From: Dendrocalamus latiflorus
Taxonomy: Eukaryota > Streptophyta > Magnoliopsida > Poales > Poaceae
DNA: 64,000 nt
Direction: 5' to 3'
Assembly: GCA_017311315.1 (NCBI GenBank)
Contig: CM029640.1
Span: 33,541,092-33,605,091 of the forward strand
Part shown: positions 12,135 to 22,734 of the stretch, piece by piece
How the letters are laid out: the number at the start of each line of letters is the position of its first letter
Position numbering within the stretch: the stretch's first letter is position 1
Notes under the pieces: model-generated
What the model saw: only the letters and a program-made list of their open reading frames with translations
What the model was told of the DNA's origin: nothing
Databases searched by the model: none
Made by a program: the position numbers and the translations under genes

Positions 12135-13079
12135 TGTTGGAACACAACACCAGGATCACACACACAATTTATTCATGGACACATACTACTCGGGGAAGAC
12201 GAATGAACATAGAGACACGAAGAGAAGTTTTCCCGACGCGAAGTCAACTTGCGTCGCTTTTCCTCCTTTTTCTCTTCTTATTCAATATATTCAACAGATT
12301 ATATGGCTTATATAGACACACCCGGGCCTCACATATATGCCACCACACCTACACGATTCTGACTCTGACAAAGACTACCTACTTCCAACTACTACGCATG
12401 TCGCACACTGACGTACGACCAAGTCATTCCACAACTGCTACAGTGACTAGCCGCACACAACTTCGGCCACATATGAACGCTACAGTAACAGGCCGCACAT
12501 GTCTTCGGCCGCATACGAATGCTACAATGACAGGGCGCACACGTCTTTGGCTGCACATGAACGCTACAGTGATAGGCTACACACGTTTTGTCTTCGACAG
12601 CGTCTCCGACCACGCCTTGTCTTCGACTGCATCTCTGACCACTATAGCGCTCGGACACACCGACTACTATGACCATTGTAGCTATGACCACAGTAGCACA
12701 TGGACACACCGATTGCTACGACCACTGTAGCTATGACCACGGCACCTATGACTACACAGACTGGTCGTATATGACTTTTGACTACCGACTACGACTGTCG
12801 GCTTCCGACTGCGACTTTCGACTCAGACTTTCGACTATCGACTACGATTGTTGACTTTTGGATACGACTTTCGACTATCGACTTGGACTTTTGACTATCG
12901 ACTATGACTGTTGACTTCCACCTACGACTTTCGACTATTGACTTCCGACTACGGCATTCGACTATTGACTCAGACTATCAATTACGATTATCGACTTCCG
13001 ACTATCGACTATCGATTACAGCTTCGACTACCTTAAACACACTCAACACAAGTAACATGAGTTAAGATTAGTTCCAACA
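12135..13079 (-). mobile_element. LTR of a Copia-like element (minus orientation)
   Basis: Read on the minus strand it starts TGTTGGAACTAATC and ends GTGTTCCAACA, with TG...CA ends and a 9 bp inverted terminus TGTTGGAAC. Just outside the start is a purine-rich AGAGGGGGA tract, as expected for the polypurine tract before a 3' LTR. The U3 half is filled with degenerate repeats of (A/G)GTCGATAGTCGAAA type and CATAGCTACAGTG type. A TATA-like CTATATAAGCC sits near 12310. The matching 5' LTR was not found to the right. Confidence 0.72.
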
Positions 13080-13581
13080 ATCCCCCTCTAATCTTGACTT
13101 GCTAAACTTCACAAGACGAAGCCCAATCTCCTGACGCATCTCCAAAGAGTTTTGCCTTCTTTTTATTGGCTATGCTGCCAGTGACACAACTTGCCAGCGT
13201 CTTTCACATCTTCACCGCCGGTGACACACCTCGCTGACGACTCTGACCACTTTATCAGCTCCAATTGTCTTTCGTCGGTGATACAACTTGATGGTGACTC
13301 TCATCAAAGCTTACACACTCCTGATTACTCATGCTTTCTTGTGGACACAACTAACACAAGAACATGCGCGAGTACTCTGGACACACGTTTACAAAAAACT
13401 CACCCACACTCACATGCATCATGCACTGACTCACCTACATGCACGACCATGACACAAGAAATGCGCACGTATGTAATACACCTACTTTCTCAAACAGGTA
13501 AATGACACATTCAACACTCCTACTGTGCCCAACAACTACATACAAGACGGAAAAGTGAATGATGAAGACTCCTTGTTGGAT

Positions 13582-14097
13582 TTACATCAACACTGGCTCG
13601 TCTTCCGCATCCACTACAATAAGAAGTGCCACCTTCTTCTTTGGCTCGCAACACTCTTTAGCAAAGTGTCCGTACTCTTGGCAGTTGTAGCAGCGCCTCT
13701 TGGTTTTGTCGAACTTTCTTGAACCACCATCATTGCTAGAGCCACTGGAGGAACCTTTTCCATCTCGCTTTGATGATCGAGTCTCCCGCTCGGCCTTGGT
13801 GAGAAGCAGATGCTCCTTGTCCCCCTTCTCATGCTTGCGAATGCGCTCCTCATATGCTTTGATGTGACCAATCGCCTCCTCGAATGGCATGGTATCCACA
13901 TCAAAAAATTGCACAATTGCAGCAACAACCTGCAAAAACTTATCAGGAATCGAATCGAGTAACTTCTTAACGAGTGCGGTATCCTCTAGGGTGGCGCCAA
14001 GACCACTGAACATGCTTGCTAGCCCACTGATCTTGCCAACAAACTCATTGATGGAGTCACTTTGCTTCATGCGCAGGGCCTCGAATTCGCTTTTCAA
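13582..14097 (-). pseudogene. Copia-type Gag remnant with CCHC zinc knuckle
   Basis: A 171-residue open stretch matches Ty1/Copia Gag: the block GKISGLASMFSGLGATLED, the phrase LLDSIPDKFLQVV, then a zinc knuckle CYNCQEYGHFAKEC at about residues 137-150. Upstream, minus-strand sequence to about 14200 continues the Gag reading (ESLKTRYLGADRVKKAWL) but with stop codons, so the true N-terminus is broken. No protease, integrase or reverse transcriptase follows. It lies on the same strand as, and internal to, the LTR at 12135-13079, so the two form one truncated element. Confidence 0.82.
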
Positions 14098-14199
14098 GGT
14101 CTACAACCACGCCTTCTTCACTCGGTCAGCCCCAAGATACCTCGTCTTCAAGCTCTCCTACGCCTCCTTAGCTATCTTCTTCTTGGCAACCTGGTCGCC

Positions 14200-16589
14200 G
14201 CTGCCACGCCTCTTTCAAACCATCGTATACCCTGGCACCTCTCTGTCGTCTCATTAGTTGCCTGTCTAGTCGCCCTGGCCACGTGCCACGGCCGCCCCAT
14301 CTCTTCTTGCCGTTGCCTTAGCTCGCTGCTCTCCTAGTAGACAATTGTACCCGCTAACCTTGACTACTGCATTGCGACCACTACTAGCGCCAAGAGATTG
14401 CAGGAACCGACATGCCACATTACTTGCCGACCTCGCCACCACAGCCCCGCAAACTCTCTCGCATACCCATTTTGACCGTTTTGACCCTGTAAAGCTCATT
14501 CTTGACTCCGCTTAGCCTAAATAGGCTTCGATAAAACCCAAACCAGCCCTGTTCACAACCCAAACTGCTATTGTTCCAATCTGAAGTCAGTATTGTCCTA
14601 GACCTGTTATTGTCCACAGAAACCCACTTAATCCAAATATATCCATTTCGACCATCTCGAGCCTCTCTAACATACTATCAACTCCGTTCAGCCAAGCCAA
14701 GCATCACTTAAATCTTATCCGTCCAAACCTATTTTTCTTTATATCTTTTTGGTTATTTTATTGCATTTTGTTCCCAGCTTGTATTCTGCAAAGCAAGAAC
14801 TTGTTTGAATTTGTTCTTTTGCATTAGCATCTGGATTTGGCTATTTAGTCAACAGAGGAGCTACAAAAGCAATTAAAGTAGTTGGTGTCAAACTTCAGGC
14901 CTACAGTGAACTTCAGGCAAGTCATTATTATGTTGAATCTAGTTTTCAAATGCAATACTTTGCTTTCAAATACAATTGTATGCTTGCCATTTTTGTTTAT
15001 GTAGATTGCCAATAATACCTTTCCCTTGTCACCATAGGATGCTCATAATAGTAATAATGCCATATTATGGTTGTGCTTAGATATGATTTAGATGTAAAAG
15101 TAAGCATAACACAAACATTGCCAATTGAAACTTGAAAATAATAATAGTCGTAACATGGGTTACCACTAGAAACAGGAAATGTTTTATAAAATGGTGGAGA
15201 CTCAAGCAAGTGGTGGGTATGAGACTAGTTCAGGGATGGCAACATGTTTGGGTTTGTTAGTTTGTCTCGCCTGAGCCGATTAAGGACCGAATTCATATGC
15301 ACTTATTTCTATACCCAATTTTGCAACTACAAGTCTAGTATGAGATGAATCTGGCCGATTAATTTGCTTAGTTTCGATGTGGACTCCTGTGCCCTTGTAA
15401 CAAAGTTGGGAATGGCCCATGAGGTCATTGCCCGAGTAAAATATGATTGGAGTGAACTTATAGTGGGTCACTATCCGGGAGGGATCTAAAAGGTTCCTGC
15501 CCTTCATGGAGTGTGCACTCGACTGATGAGGGAGAGACTCCCTACCAATGGAGGTATCTCGGCACTAAGGGTTATACCTCCAAAGTTGGGGAAAACATCG
15601 GGACTAAGCATTGTAAAGGTCTTACTATGATTTCTCAGTCGCACACCTACGAAAATGTGTAATGTCCGACATTATACGATAATCATATCTTGTGGGCAAA
15701 GTTGTACAACCTTTATAGAGTGATATAATCTATTTGAATAGCCATGCCCTTCCGATCATGGGTAAAGTGTGAAAATACGACAGTGTGTAATTTTCACAAA
15801 ATGGTTACTGGTTAACGGTGCTTGTGGACATGGTATGGTGGTATGGAAATGGATATAGAATGATGTCCATGGACTGGTCATGGTAAATAACTGTGAGGAG
15901 AATTGCTCCCCACAAAGTCAATTGAAATTGGATATTTTGATTTTAGTTAAAAATGGCTAAGTCATAGATTTAGAAAAAATAGCTCTGATATGATATTTGA
16001 CAAATTAGTTTCACGCTAAAGAAACATAATACTCTCCTTTGGTTAAGCCTTGCATGTGGATAATAGATCTATAAATATATTCTGCTATAAGGACTTACGG
16101 AGTACCAATCTTACTTTATTTCTACCAGAATATATACCAGAAGAAGAAATAATGTTTCAAGCTTTCATGTTAGGGTTATGACCGCACTCAAGAGTCCCTG
16201 TATAAATTTCTTTTATTCTTCTTAATATAATATAAGTTTTGGGATTGGACGCCTGTAAAGTTGCTAAAATTGACCGTTATGTCATATTTTAATCAAACTA
16301 ATTCATTTTAAATGATCGTAAGCAGGCATGATACTCTTTCTATCTGCAATTAAACTCCTGGGTTGTTGTAGGAATACAATGTCCCGATTCCCAAAAATAG
16401 GGTCATTATAGAGGAGGAATAGGCCGCGGCAGGGGAGAAGGCACCGACGTAGTGCAGGGAGCGGGAGGAGGAATGCGCCGCAACCAGGAAGAAAGCGTCG
16501 GCGCTGGCGACGCGTGAGACCAAGAGGTGGCGCTGCCATTTTTCTTTTTTCATCTCCTTTGAGACAGGAGGTTTTCAGGCTTTTAGCCG
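14200..16589. other. Degenerate repeat-like intergenic sequence
   Basis: No intact gene. Around 14825-14917 an exon-like stretch is bounded by an AG acceptor and reads SGFGYLVNRGATKAIKVV in phase, but I do not recognise it. The sequence at about 15400-15900 (blocks such as CTACCAATGGAGGTATCTCG and GTGGGCAAAGTTGTACAACC) resembles non-coding parts of grass LTR retrotransposons. A short GC-rich stretch lies at 16420-16530. Confidence 0.35.
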
Positions 16590-16598
16590 TAGCTTTAG

Positions 16599-16855
16599 GA
16601 ATTTTTTGTACGGATAATCCGTTTTTTATTCGAAAATACATAAATATACCCGCGACAACATTTTTTACAAAAATAATCTCCAGTCGCCACCCCATTGGGC
16701 GACTGCAGCCTTTCGCCCAACCGGGAGGCGACATTTAGGGAATCTGTGTACCGTTGGGCGACTTCTTCAATCGCTTTACGGTTGAGCGACTGCAATTGCA
16801 GTCGCCCAACGGTTGAGCGACTGAAATTGCAGTCGCCCAACCGTAGGGCGACTGC
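16599..16855 (+). repeat. Left terminal inverted repeat of the 6.1 kb MULE
   Basis: About 257 bp. The inner part repeats GGGCGACT motifs and contains a perfect 20 bp palindrome at 16786-16805 (GCGACTGCAATTGCAGTCGC). The transposase promoter probably lies here. A purine-rich leader (16926-17015) follows, and a possible 5'-leader intron with donor CAG|GTATTT at about 17046 and acceptor CTAG at about 17127. Confidence 0.9.
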
Positions 16856-17140
16856 AATTATGCCGCCCATTACCCCCGGGCACATTCCCCTCGTTCTGCG
16901 CAGAAATCGTTATTCCCTCATTCTGCCCAGAGAGAAGAGAGGAGGAAGAGGAAGAAAAGAAGAGGAGAAGAGAGGGAGGAGAGGAGAAGGAGAGGAGGTG
17001 AGGGAGGAAGAAGAAGTCGAAGCTATTCCATCGATTTGGATCCAGGTATTTTTTGTAATTATGTTGTATTTACAGTCTTCAACTCCCATGTTATGTGACA
17101 TGTCGTAAATTTCAATCATACATCTAGGCATACATCATTA

Positions 17141-19846
17141 ATGGCCAGTACTACATTGAGAGTGTATTATGGTGTTGGAATGATTCGTGAAGGTCCGACT
17201 GGTGTGGATTTGAGCGATTTTCCGCAAGTCACTCTCGTACTTCCGGATGACGAGAATGCTCGAATGACAGATGTGCAGCATTGGCTGACCCAGAGTTTTT
17301 CATTGGACCCCGAGGTGTGCAGCGTCGTTGTGCAAGGGCTTTGGAGCCGGTCTTCCACTGACATCAGATGGGAGTTGAAGACATTGGTGCGCTCTGCTTC
17401 GTGGAAGGGCTTTGTGCAAGGGTGCCGGCGCCGTGGATACGAGTGTGTCCTGCTTGTGCAACCGTGCTCACTACAAGCAGCTGCGCAAGCTCGTGCGTCC
17501 GCCTATGCTTCGGGAGGTGCTAGCACCTCGGGCGGGCCGCACGTCGGTGGAGCTGATGAAGTTGCTCGTGATGAAGGCGATGCGGTACACGGAGGAGAGT
17601 TAAGGCCGTCAAGCTATAGAGAGGGAACTGGGCAAGCCGATGCGGTACATGGAGGAGAGTTACAGCTGTCAAGCTATAGAGAGGGAACTGGGCAAGCTGA
17701 TGAAGGAGAGCATAATGAGTATATCGTGCATCAGATGGAATCTGATGACCAGAGGGCATGGGATGAAGAGCAAGCTGTAGAGGACGACGAGGAGGACAGT
17801 TCCGATGATGAAGAAGTTCCTATCCCCGAAGAATGGAACCAGTATAATGCGGAGGGTGTTTCCGCACATGATGAGCATGAATCGCCATGGGAGTATCATC
17901 AAACAGAGGTTCGGGTGCATGCTATGTTTGCTGACAAGGAAGCGCTGCAGGATGCCATCAAACTTTGGGCCCTTTCAATGCAACGGACATTTCGCGTCGT
18001 CAAATCAAGCCAGGAGCAGTACACTGTGAAGTGCGAGCAGACTGGTTGTCCTTTTAGGGTGCACGCACGTAGACCCAAGTATGAGACTCACTGGATTGTG
18101 TCCAAGGTGGAGCCGCACTCCTGCATTCTAAACACAGTCTTGGCGAGGCATCGTAACCTTACGTCCGGATTTATAGCCAATTTGATGTATGGGGAGATAG
18201 TGGAGAAGAAAGATGTTGCGGCCACACATATTATGCTAGCTATTGAGAATAAATTCAAGTATAAGATTAGCTACGCGAAGGCGTGGCGTGCCAAGCAAAA
18301 GGCGTTGGAAAAACGTTTTGGCACTTTCGAAGCGGCGTACGATAACCTTCCTCGTATGCTTAAGGTGTTGCAGCAAAGGAACCCGGGCACGTACATCGTG
18401 GTGCACGACAAGCCGTCCATAAGTCCACCGGGATTTGCAGTGTTGCAGAGAGCATTCTTTGCATTTGGTGCTAGCATTGAAGCATTCAGACACATGCTGC
18501 CAGTTATCTCAATAGATGGGACCTTCTTGACAGGCAAATACAAAGGGCAGCTCCTGACGGCCATAGGCGTTGACGGTAACAATCAAATATTGCCGCTGGC
18601 CATTGCATTTGTGGAGAGTGAGAATTATGAGAGTTGGCTGTGGTTTCTCAGACATGTGAGGGGTGGAGTTGTAGGCACCCGTCCTGGTGTGTGCATAATC
18701 CATGATCGCCACGCCGGTATTATGAAGGCGATACGAAAACTTCAAGAAGACCCTGAGGAGACCTTTTTTTGGCCGGACATGAGAAACCGGTGGTGCAGTC
18801 GTCACTTAGGGGCAAACTTTTTCAAGCAATTCCCGAAACAATCTTTGATGAAGCTATTCAAGAGGCTGGCTAGGCAGAACCAGCAGAGAAAATTTGATGC
18901 TTTATGGGGGTTGTTGGATGAGCACACCAGGAAGAACGTCGACGAGAGGAGCAAGGGGCCGGTCACTCCTGGGGAGGCACAACCGCAATGCTTGCCAGCA
19001 ATCGATGAGTCCAACCCAAGTGGTTCAAGAAGGAGGAGCGCGCGAAACATCAAGTGCTTCTCGCAGTGGATCGAGGGGGAACCATTGGAGAAGTGGTCGC
19101 TGTTGCACGACACGGATGGCGCAAGGTACGGAATAATGACAACTAACCTTGCCGAGGTGTACAATTGGGTTCTCAGAGGTCTCCGTTCTCAGCCCCTTGT
19201 CGCCATCGTGGAAGGTGTTCTTCACAGCACAATCCGCTACTTCAGGGAGAGGCACGCGAGTGCCTCGCTTCATGCGGCCAATCCCGGAGCCCTGTATTCG
19301 TCAAAAATTACTGCGTACATGGAGACGAAGGCACAGAAGGGTTAATTGCACACAGTGCATGTCGTGGGCAACAGGGAGCATCGTTTCGAGGTGATACTCC
19401 GTGACAGAGCCGGATTTGGGACATCTCGTTCACTTATTACTCACGAGGTATGTCTTCGAGATCATGCAAACGAACCTAGCTGCACATGCAACAAGCTTAA
19501 GTTGTTACACAGGCCATGCTCTCATGTCCTCGCTGCATGCGCAACGGTGGGCATGGATCCTTCCAACTTCATGTCCGAGTACTTTTTCAAGGAGAGAATA
19601 CTGCAAGCTTGGTGTGGGGAGCTCCGGGGGTTCAGGGCGGTGGGAAACTTCACCACTTTGGACATTTCAGCGAGGACTTGGGTTCCGGATATTAACATGC
19701 TGAAGGGTGGGAAGGGTCGGCGACAGAGCCGACGTATTAGAAACGACATGGACGAATCACAAGCTGGAACCTCTGGTGCACGTTGTGGGCGATGCGGTCA
19801 GGAGGGGCACACAGCTAGACGATGCAATGCATTTCCGGATCAGTAG
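17141..19846 (+). pseudogene. MURA-like MULE transposase with one in-frame stop
   Basis: The transposase cuts and rejoins element ends. The first reading frame has 734 residues, ends at TAA 19343-19345, and reopens in the same frame for another 166 residues to 19846. In order: an N-terminal domain (about 1-110); an acidic linker with a 20-residue tandem duplication at 147-186; a MuDR DNA-binding-type region with CEQTGCPFRVHARRP (about 265-340); the MULE catalytic core with SIDGTFLTGKYKGQLL (Asp459) and IIHDRHAGIMKAI (Asp522). After the stop come a SWIM-type finger (CTCNKLKLLHRPCSH) and a CCHC knuckle CGRCGQEGHTARRC near the C-terminus. All expected domains are present, so the stop is the only visible lesion. 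A sequencing or assembly error, or readthrough, would be alternatives. A rescuing intron is unlikely: no 70+ bp GT/AG pair is needed by the flanking frame. Confidence 0.9.
17579..17698 (+). repeat. 60 bp tandem duplication in the transposase linker
   Basis: Two 60 bp units (17579-17638, 17639-17698) differ at about five positions. They keep the reading frame and encode two 20-residue copies starting DAVHGGEL and ending REGTGQA. Confidence 0.9.
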
Positions 19847-20210
19847 TTGGTGTTGTAATGCATGCTATAATTCATGTACCATTTGTAAACCTTGTATGTT
19901 ACATCCGTTTTCTGTAATGAACTTATTTCGTTGAACGTACTGTTTCCCTTTTAAGTATTGCAATTTATTGGTGCCTACGAATCCACTTTTATTACGAAAC
20001 TACAGGCTCTAAAGTGCCTACATAGAGTCATTTATTGCGAGATGACAAAAGAGGGCTTACAACACGAAACAACACATACATTGCACATGCAGGATCTATG
20101 GAAAGTACTACACCCAACAATTTTACTTAACACAACAGTCCTACCGCCACAGCATCAACACATCAACAAATACATGAAATAAAATACGACACAACCATAA
20201 CCCTCGTTAC

Positions 20211-20823
20211 CTACATGCCAAACGAGCCTCGTGGCACCCACATGGAGAATTGCTGGGGGGGCCGCCTCGGACGTGGCTGGCCGTCGTGGGAGTGGCATGC
20301 ACATATGCAGCTCGGTTTCGCGCAGCAACATGTGGGATCGTAAGAGCTTCCTATATTCACGACCTCCTCGTTGCCCCTCTCGCGTTGCATCTGTTCGCGG
20401 AGGTCGTTGTTCTCCTCAGTGAGACTCTCCATTCGGTACTCCAAGTCCCATATTCGAGCCCACAATGTATCCACATAACGATCAACATATCGTTCATGAG
20501 GAGGGTCGATCCAGCGGGAGAAGTCGCATTTTGCCATCTGCAAAACAAAGGACGCTAAACTTTGAGGGTCCATAAGCAATAACAAATGTAATATTACTAA
20601 TTTGTACCCCGGAGCGTGAGCATCGGAAGAAACGTCGCCCGCCATCGTTCGGGGAATCCAAGATCTGGACGACCGCGTACTCATTGTGTCTGCATTTCGG
20701 CCACGCTGGTTGAGCACGCCGACTTGATATCAATCGGTACTGTGGACCGAACATATCCCTCCTTTCTAAGGGAATGTCGTCCTTCGGTGACCCAAATCCC
20801 ACTGGCCCCTCGGCTTCCGACAT
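20211..20823 (-). CDS. GRF-type zinc finger and coiled-coil protein, MULE accessory gene 1
   Basis: Two exons, 20608-20823 and 20211-20537, with a 70 bp GT/AG intron, give 180 residues. The zinc finger has ligands in PKCRHNEY, then GGRRFFRC, then across the intron CDFSRWIDPP. This matches the GRF domain order C-x-(C/H), GR.F..C, C..F.W.D, known from plant proteins and DNA-acting enzymes. A predicted coiled coil follows (DLEYRMESLTEENNDLREQM), then a cysteine/histidine cluster CCCAKPSCICACH near the C-terminus. I chose the ATG at 20823 because the longer frame begins with GTG. The gene converges on the transposase and diverges from GRF gene 2. Function unknown; GRF fingers often bind single-stranded nucleic acid, so a role in transposition or anti-silencing is only an inference. 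Confidence 0.75.
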
Positions 20824-20928
20824 GGTATATTTCACCACGAAAGAGATGGTTCTTCTTTGTTCGATTTACAATGTCATGGGACCCCAACCGTGCTACTTAT
20901 AGCAACACGGAGGGACATTTATTGCTAC

Positions 20929-21228
20929 ACTGGCCTCTGAAAAGCCTACATAGACTAGCCTCTGAAAAGCCTACATAGACTGGCCTCTGAAAAGGCTACA
21001 TAGACTGGCCTCTGAAAAACCTACATAGACTGGCCTCTGAAAAGCCTACATAGACTGGCCTCTGAAAAGCCTAGCCTACATAGACTGGCCTCTGAAAAGC
21101 CTAGCCTACATAGACTGGCCTCTGAAAAGCCTAGCCTACATAGACTGGCCTCTGAAAAGCCTAGCCTACATAGACTGGCCTCTGAAAAGCCTAGCCTACA
21201 TAAACTGGCATCTGAAAAGCCTACGGAG
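20929..21228. repeat. Minisatellite between the divergent GRF genes
   Basis: Five units of 25 bp (starts 20929, 20954, 20979, 21004, 21029) are followed by five of 30 bp (21054, 21084, 21114, 21144, 21174) and a partial one at 21204. The unit is ACTGGCCTCTGAAAAGCC plus CTACATAG or AGCCTACATAG; the 30 bp form adds 5 bases. A copy of GGAGGGACATTTATTGCTAC flanks the array on each side (about 20910 and 21225). It occupies the shared upstream region of both GRF genes. Confidence 0.93.
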
Positions 21229-21402
21229 GGACATTTATTGCTACACTGGCATCTGAAAAGCCTGAAAAAGCGAAAAGATTCGTATGTACTCTCCATGGAC
21301 TATGCCCACTGCACCAGTTCACCTGCCTACATAAAGGCATCACATGTATTACATACCACAACACAACTCCTCCTCAAGCCATCACAATACTACTACACAA
21401 CA

Positions 21403-22009
21403 ATGTCTTCCTGGAGGTCCGACCCTTTTCGAGTGCCGGAGTGGCATGAGCGTCCGAAGTGCCATTGCGGTTTTAGGATGATGCTGTGCGTCTGGACGGA
21501 TCCACTACCACGAGCCTATTACGGCCGTAGGTACTTCAAATGTCCAGACCTGGATGACGACTTCGTGGTAACGACGACAACTAAATCCTTTGTTTCTCGT
21601 TATCGTTCTTCAACTTTATCCATGACATCTACCATGACACACATAGCCTTGCAAGTTCATCGAATGGGTGGATCGGGTGCCGCCGGCATGGCCACGGAAC
21701 CCTCGCGAGGTGGAAAACAAAGGACAATACCTTGTCAAGATGGATCAGGCTCGCGAGGTGGAACGACAAATGCGGCATGAGCAAGAGCGTCGCGTGAGGG
21801 TGGACCAAATCCGTCTTAAGGGCAAGGAGGATGAGCTGCAAAGGAGGCGGGAGAAGTTAGGTCTGCGTGAAGCAGCCATCAAGCGTCAGGAGGAAGAGCT
21901 TCAAGCTCGTGAGGCAGCTCTCAAGACCAAGAGTGACAGGAAGAAGGATGCAGCGGAGCCATCTTCAGGGCGCGACAAAAAGGGCAAACAACCACGCTAC
22001 ACCCAGTAG
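21403..22009 (+). CDS. GRF-type zinc finger and coiled-coil protein, MULE accessory gene 2
   Basis: Exons 21403-21567 and 21647-22009 with a 79 bp GT/AG intron give 175 residues. The GRF finger reads PKCHCGFRMML, then YYGRRYFKCPDLDD, and after the intron PCKFIEWVDRVPP. All four cysteine positions and the aromatic residues of the family are kept. The C-terminal two thirds is a highly charged coiled coil (about residues 75-150) ending in a lysine-rich tail. The intron interrupts the finger at the same place as in GRF gene 1, so the two are probably old duplicates. Start chosen at the first ATG giving the finger near the N-terminus. No transposase motif is present; the role is unknown. Confidence 0.77.
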
Positions 22010-22469
22010 ACAAAATGTAATAATTCCTAAGGCATGTTACGACTAGCGGTGGAGTTCTGAACATTACAACTACAGAGTTCCACACATGCCACTGGTCACA
22101 TCACTTACCACTTTATGTATCAACCGTTCTACGGTCAATCGTGCCTAATAAAAGTTACCAAAATTTTTTTTGCATCTACAACTTACATTGAACATAAACT
22201 TCTATTACAAATTTATCTGATTTTTACGCAGTTTATAACTACAAAATTGACAAAACATACAAAATTCACGCGGATTGCAAACCCTTAAAACATACCAATG
22301 TATATATCAAACGTTCTAAAGTCAATTGTACTTAAAAAAATTTCCTCAAAATTTTAAATGCACCTACAACATACAATAAACATAAACTTTTATTACAACT
22401 ATACCATATTTTTTTCCAGTTTAAAACTACAAAATTGATAAAACTCTAAAAATTCACGGGGACTGAGTA

Positions 22470-22725
22470 AAGTCGCCCATCCATTGGGCGACTGCAATTT
22501 CAGTCGCTCAGCCGTTGGGCGACTGCAATTGCAGTCGCTCAACCATAAAGCGATTGAAGAAGTCGCCCAACGGTACACAGATTCCCTAAATGTCGCCTCC
22601 CGGTTGGGCGAAAGGCAGCAGTCGCCCAATGGGGTGACGACTGGAGATTATTTTTGTAAAAAATGTTGTCGCGGGTATATTTATGTATTTTCGAATAAAA
22701 AACGGATTATCCGTACAAAAAAATC
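22470..22725 (-). repeat. Right terminal inverted repeat of the 6.1 kb MULE
   Basis: The reverse complement of 16599-16855 with few differences, including the same 20 bp palindrome at 22519-22538. The AT-rich stretch 22010-22469 just inside holds no gene. Confidence 0.9.
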
Positions 22726-22734
22726 TAGCTTTAG

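Larger units (their letters stand above)
16599..22725 (+). mobile_element. 6.1 kb Mutator-like element (MULE) with transposase and two accessory genes
   Basis: The ends are long inverted repeats (16599-16855 and 22470-22725) with about 5 mismatches over the outer 245 bp by eye. A perfect 9 bp target duplication TAGCTTTAG flanks the element (16590-16598 and 22726-22734). A 9 bp duplication with long inverted repeats defines the Mutator superfamily. Inside are a MURA-like transposase on the plus strand, a converging GRF zinc-finger gene on the minus strand, a minisatellite, and a second GRF zinc-finger gene on the plus strand. Near-identical termini point to a recent insertion. The transposase has one in-frame stop, so this copy may depend on another source of transposase. 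Confidence 0.95.

Noticed and set aside
12122..12730. 202-residue frame
   Set aside because: It lies in the repeat-built U3 region of an LTR and consists of degenerate repeats.
20929..21228. Possible CRISPR-like array
   Set aside because: Units are contiguous without spacers and sit in a plant transposon; it is a minisatellite.
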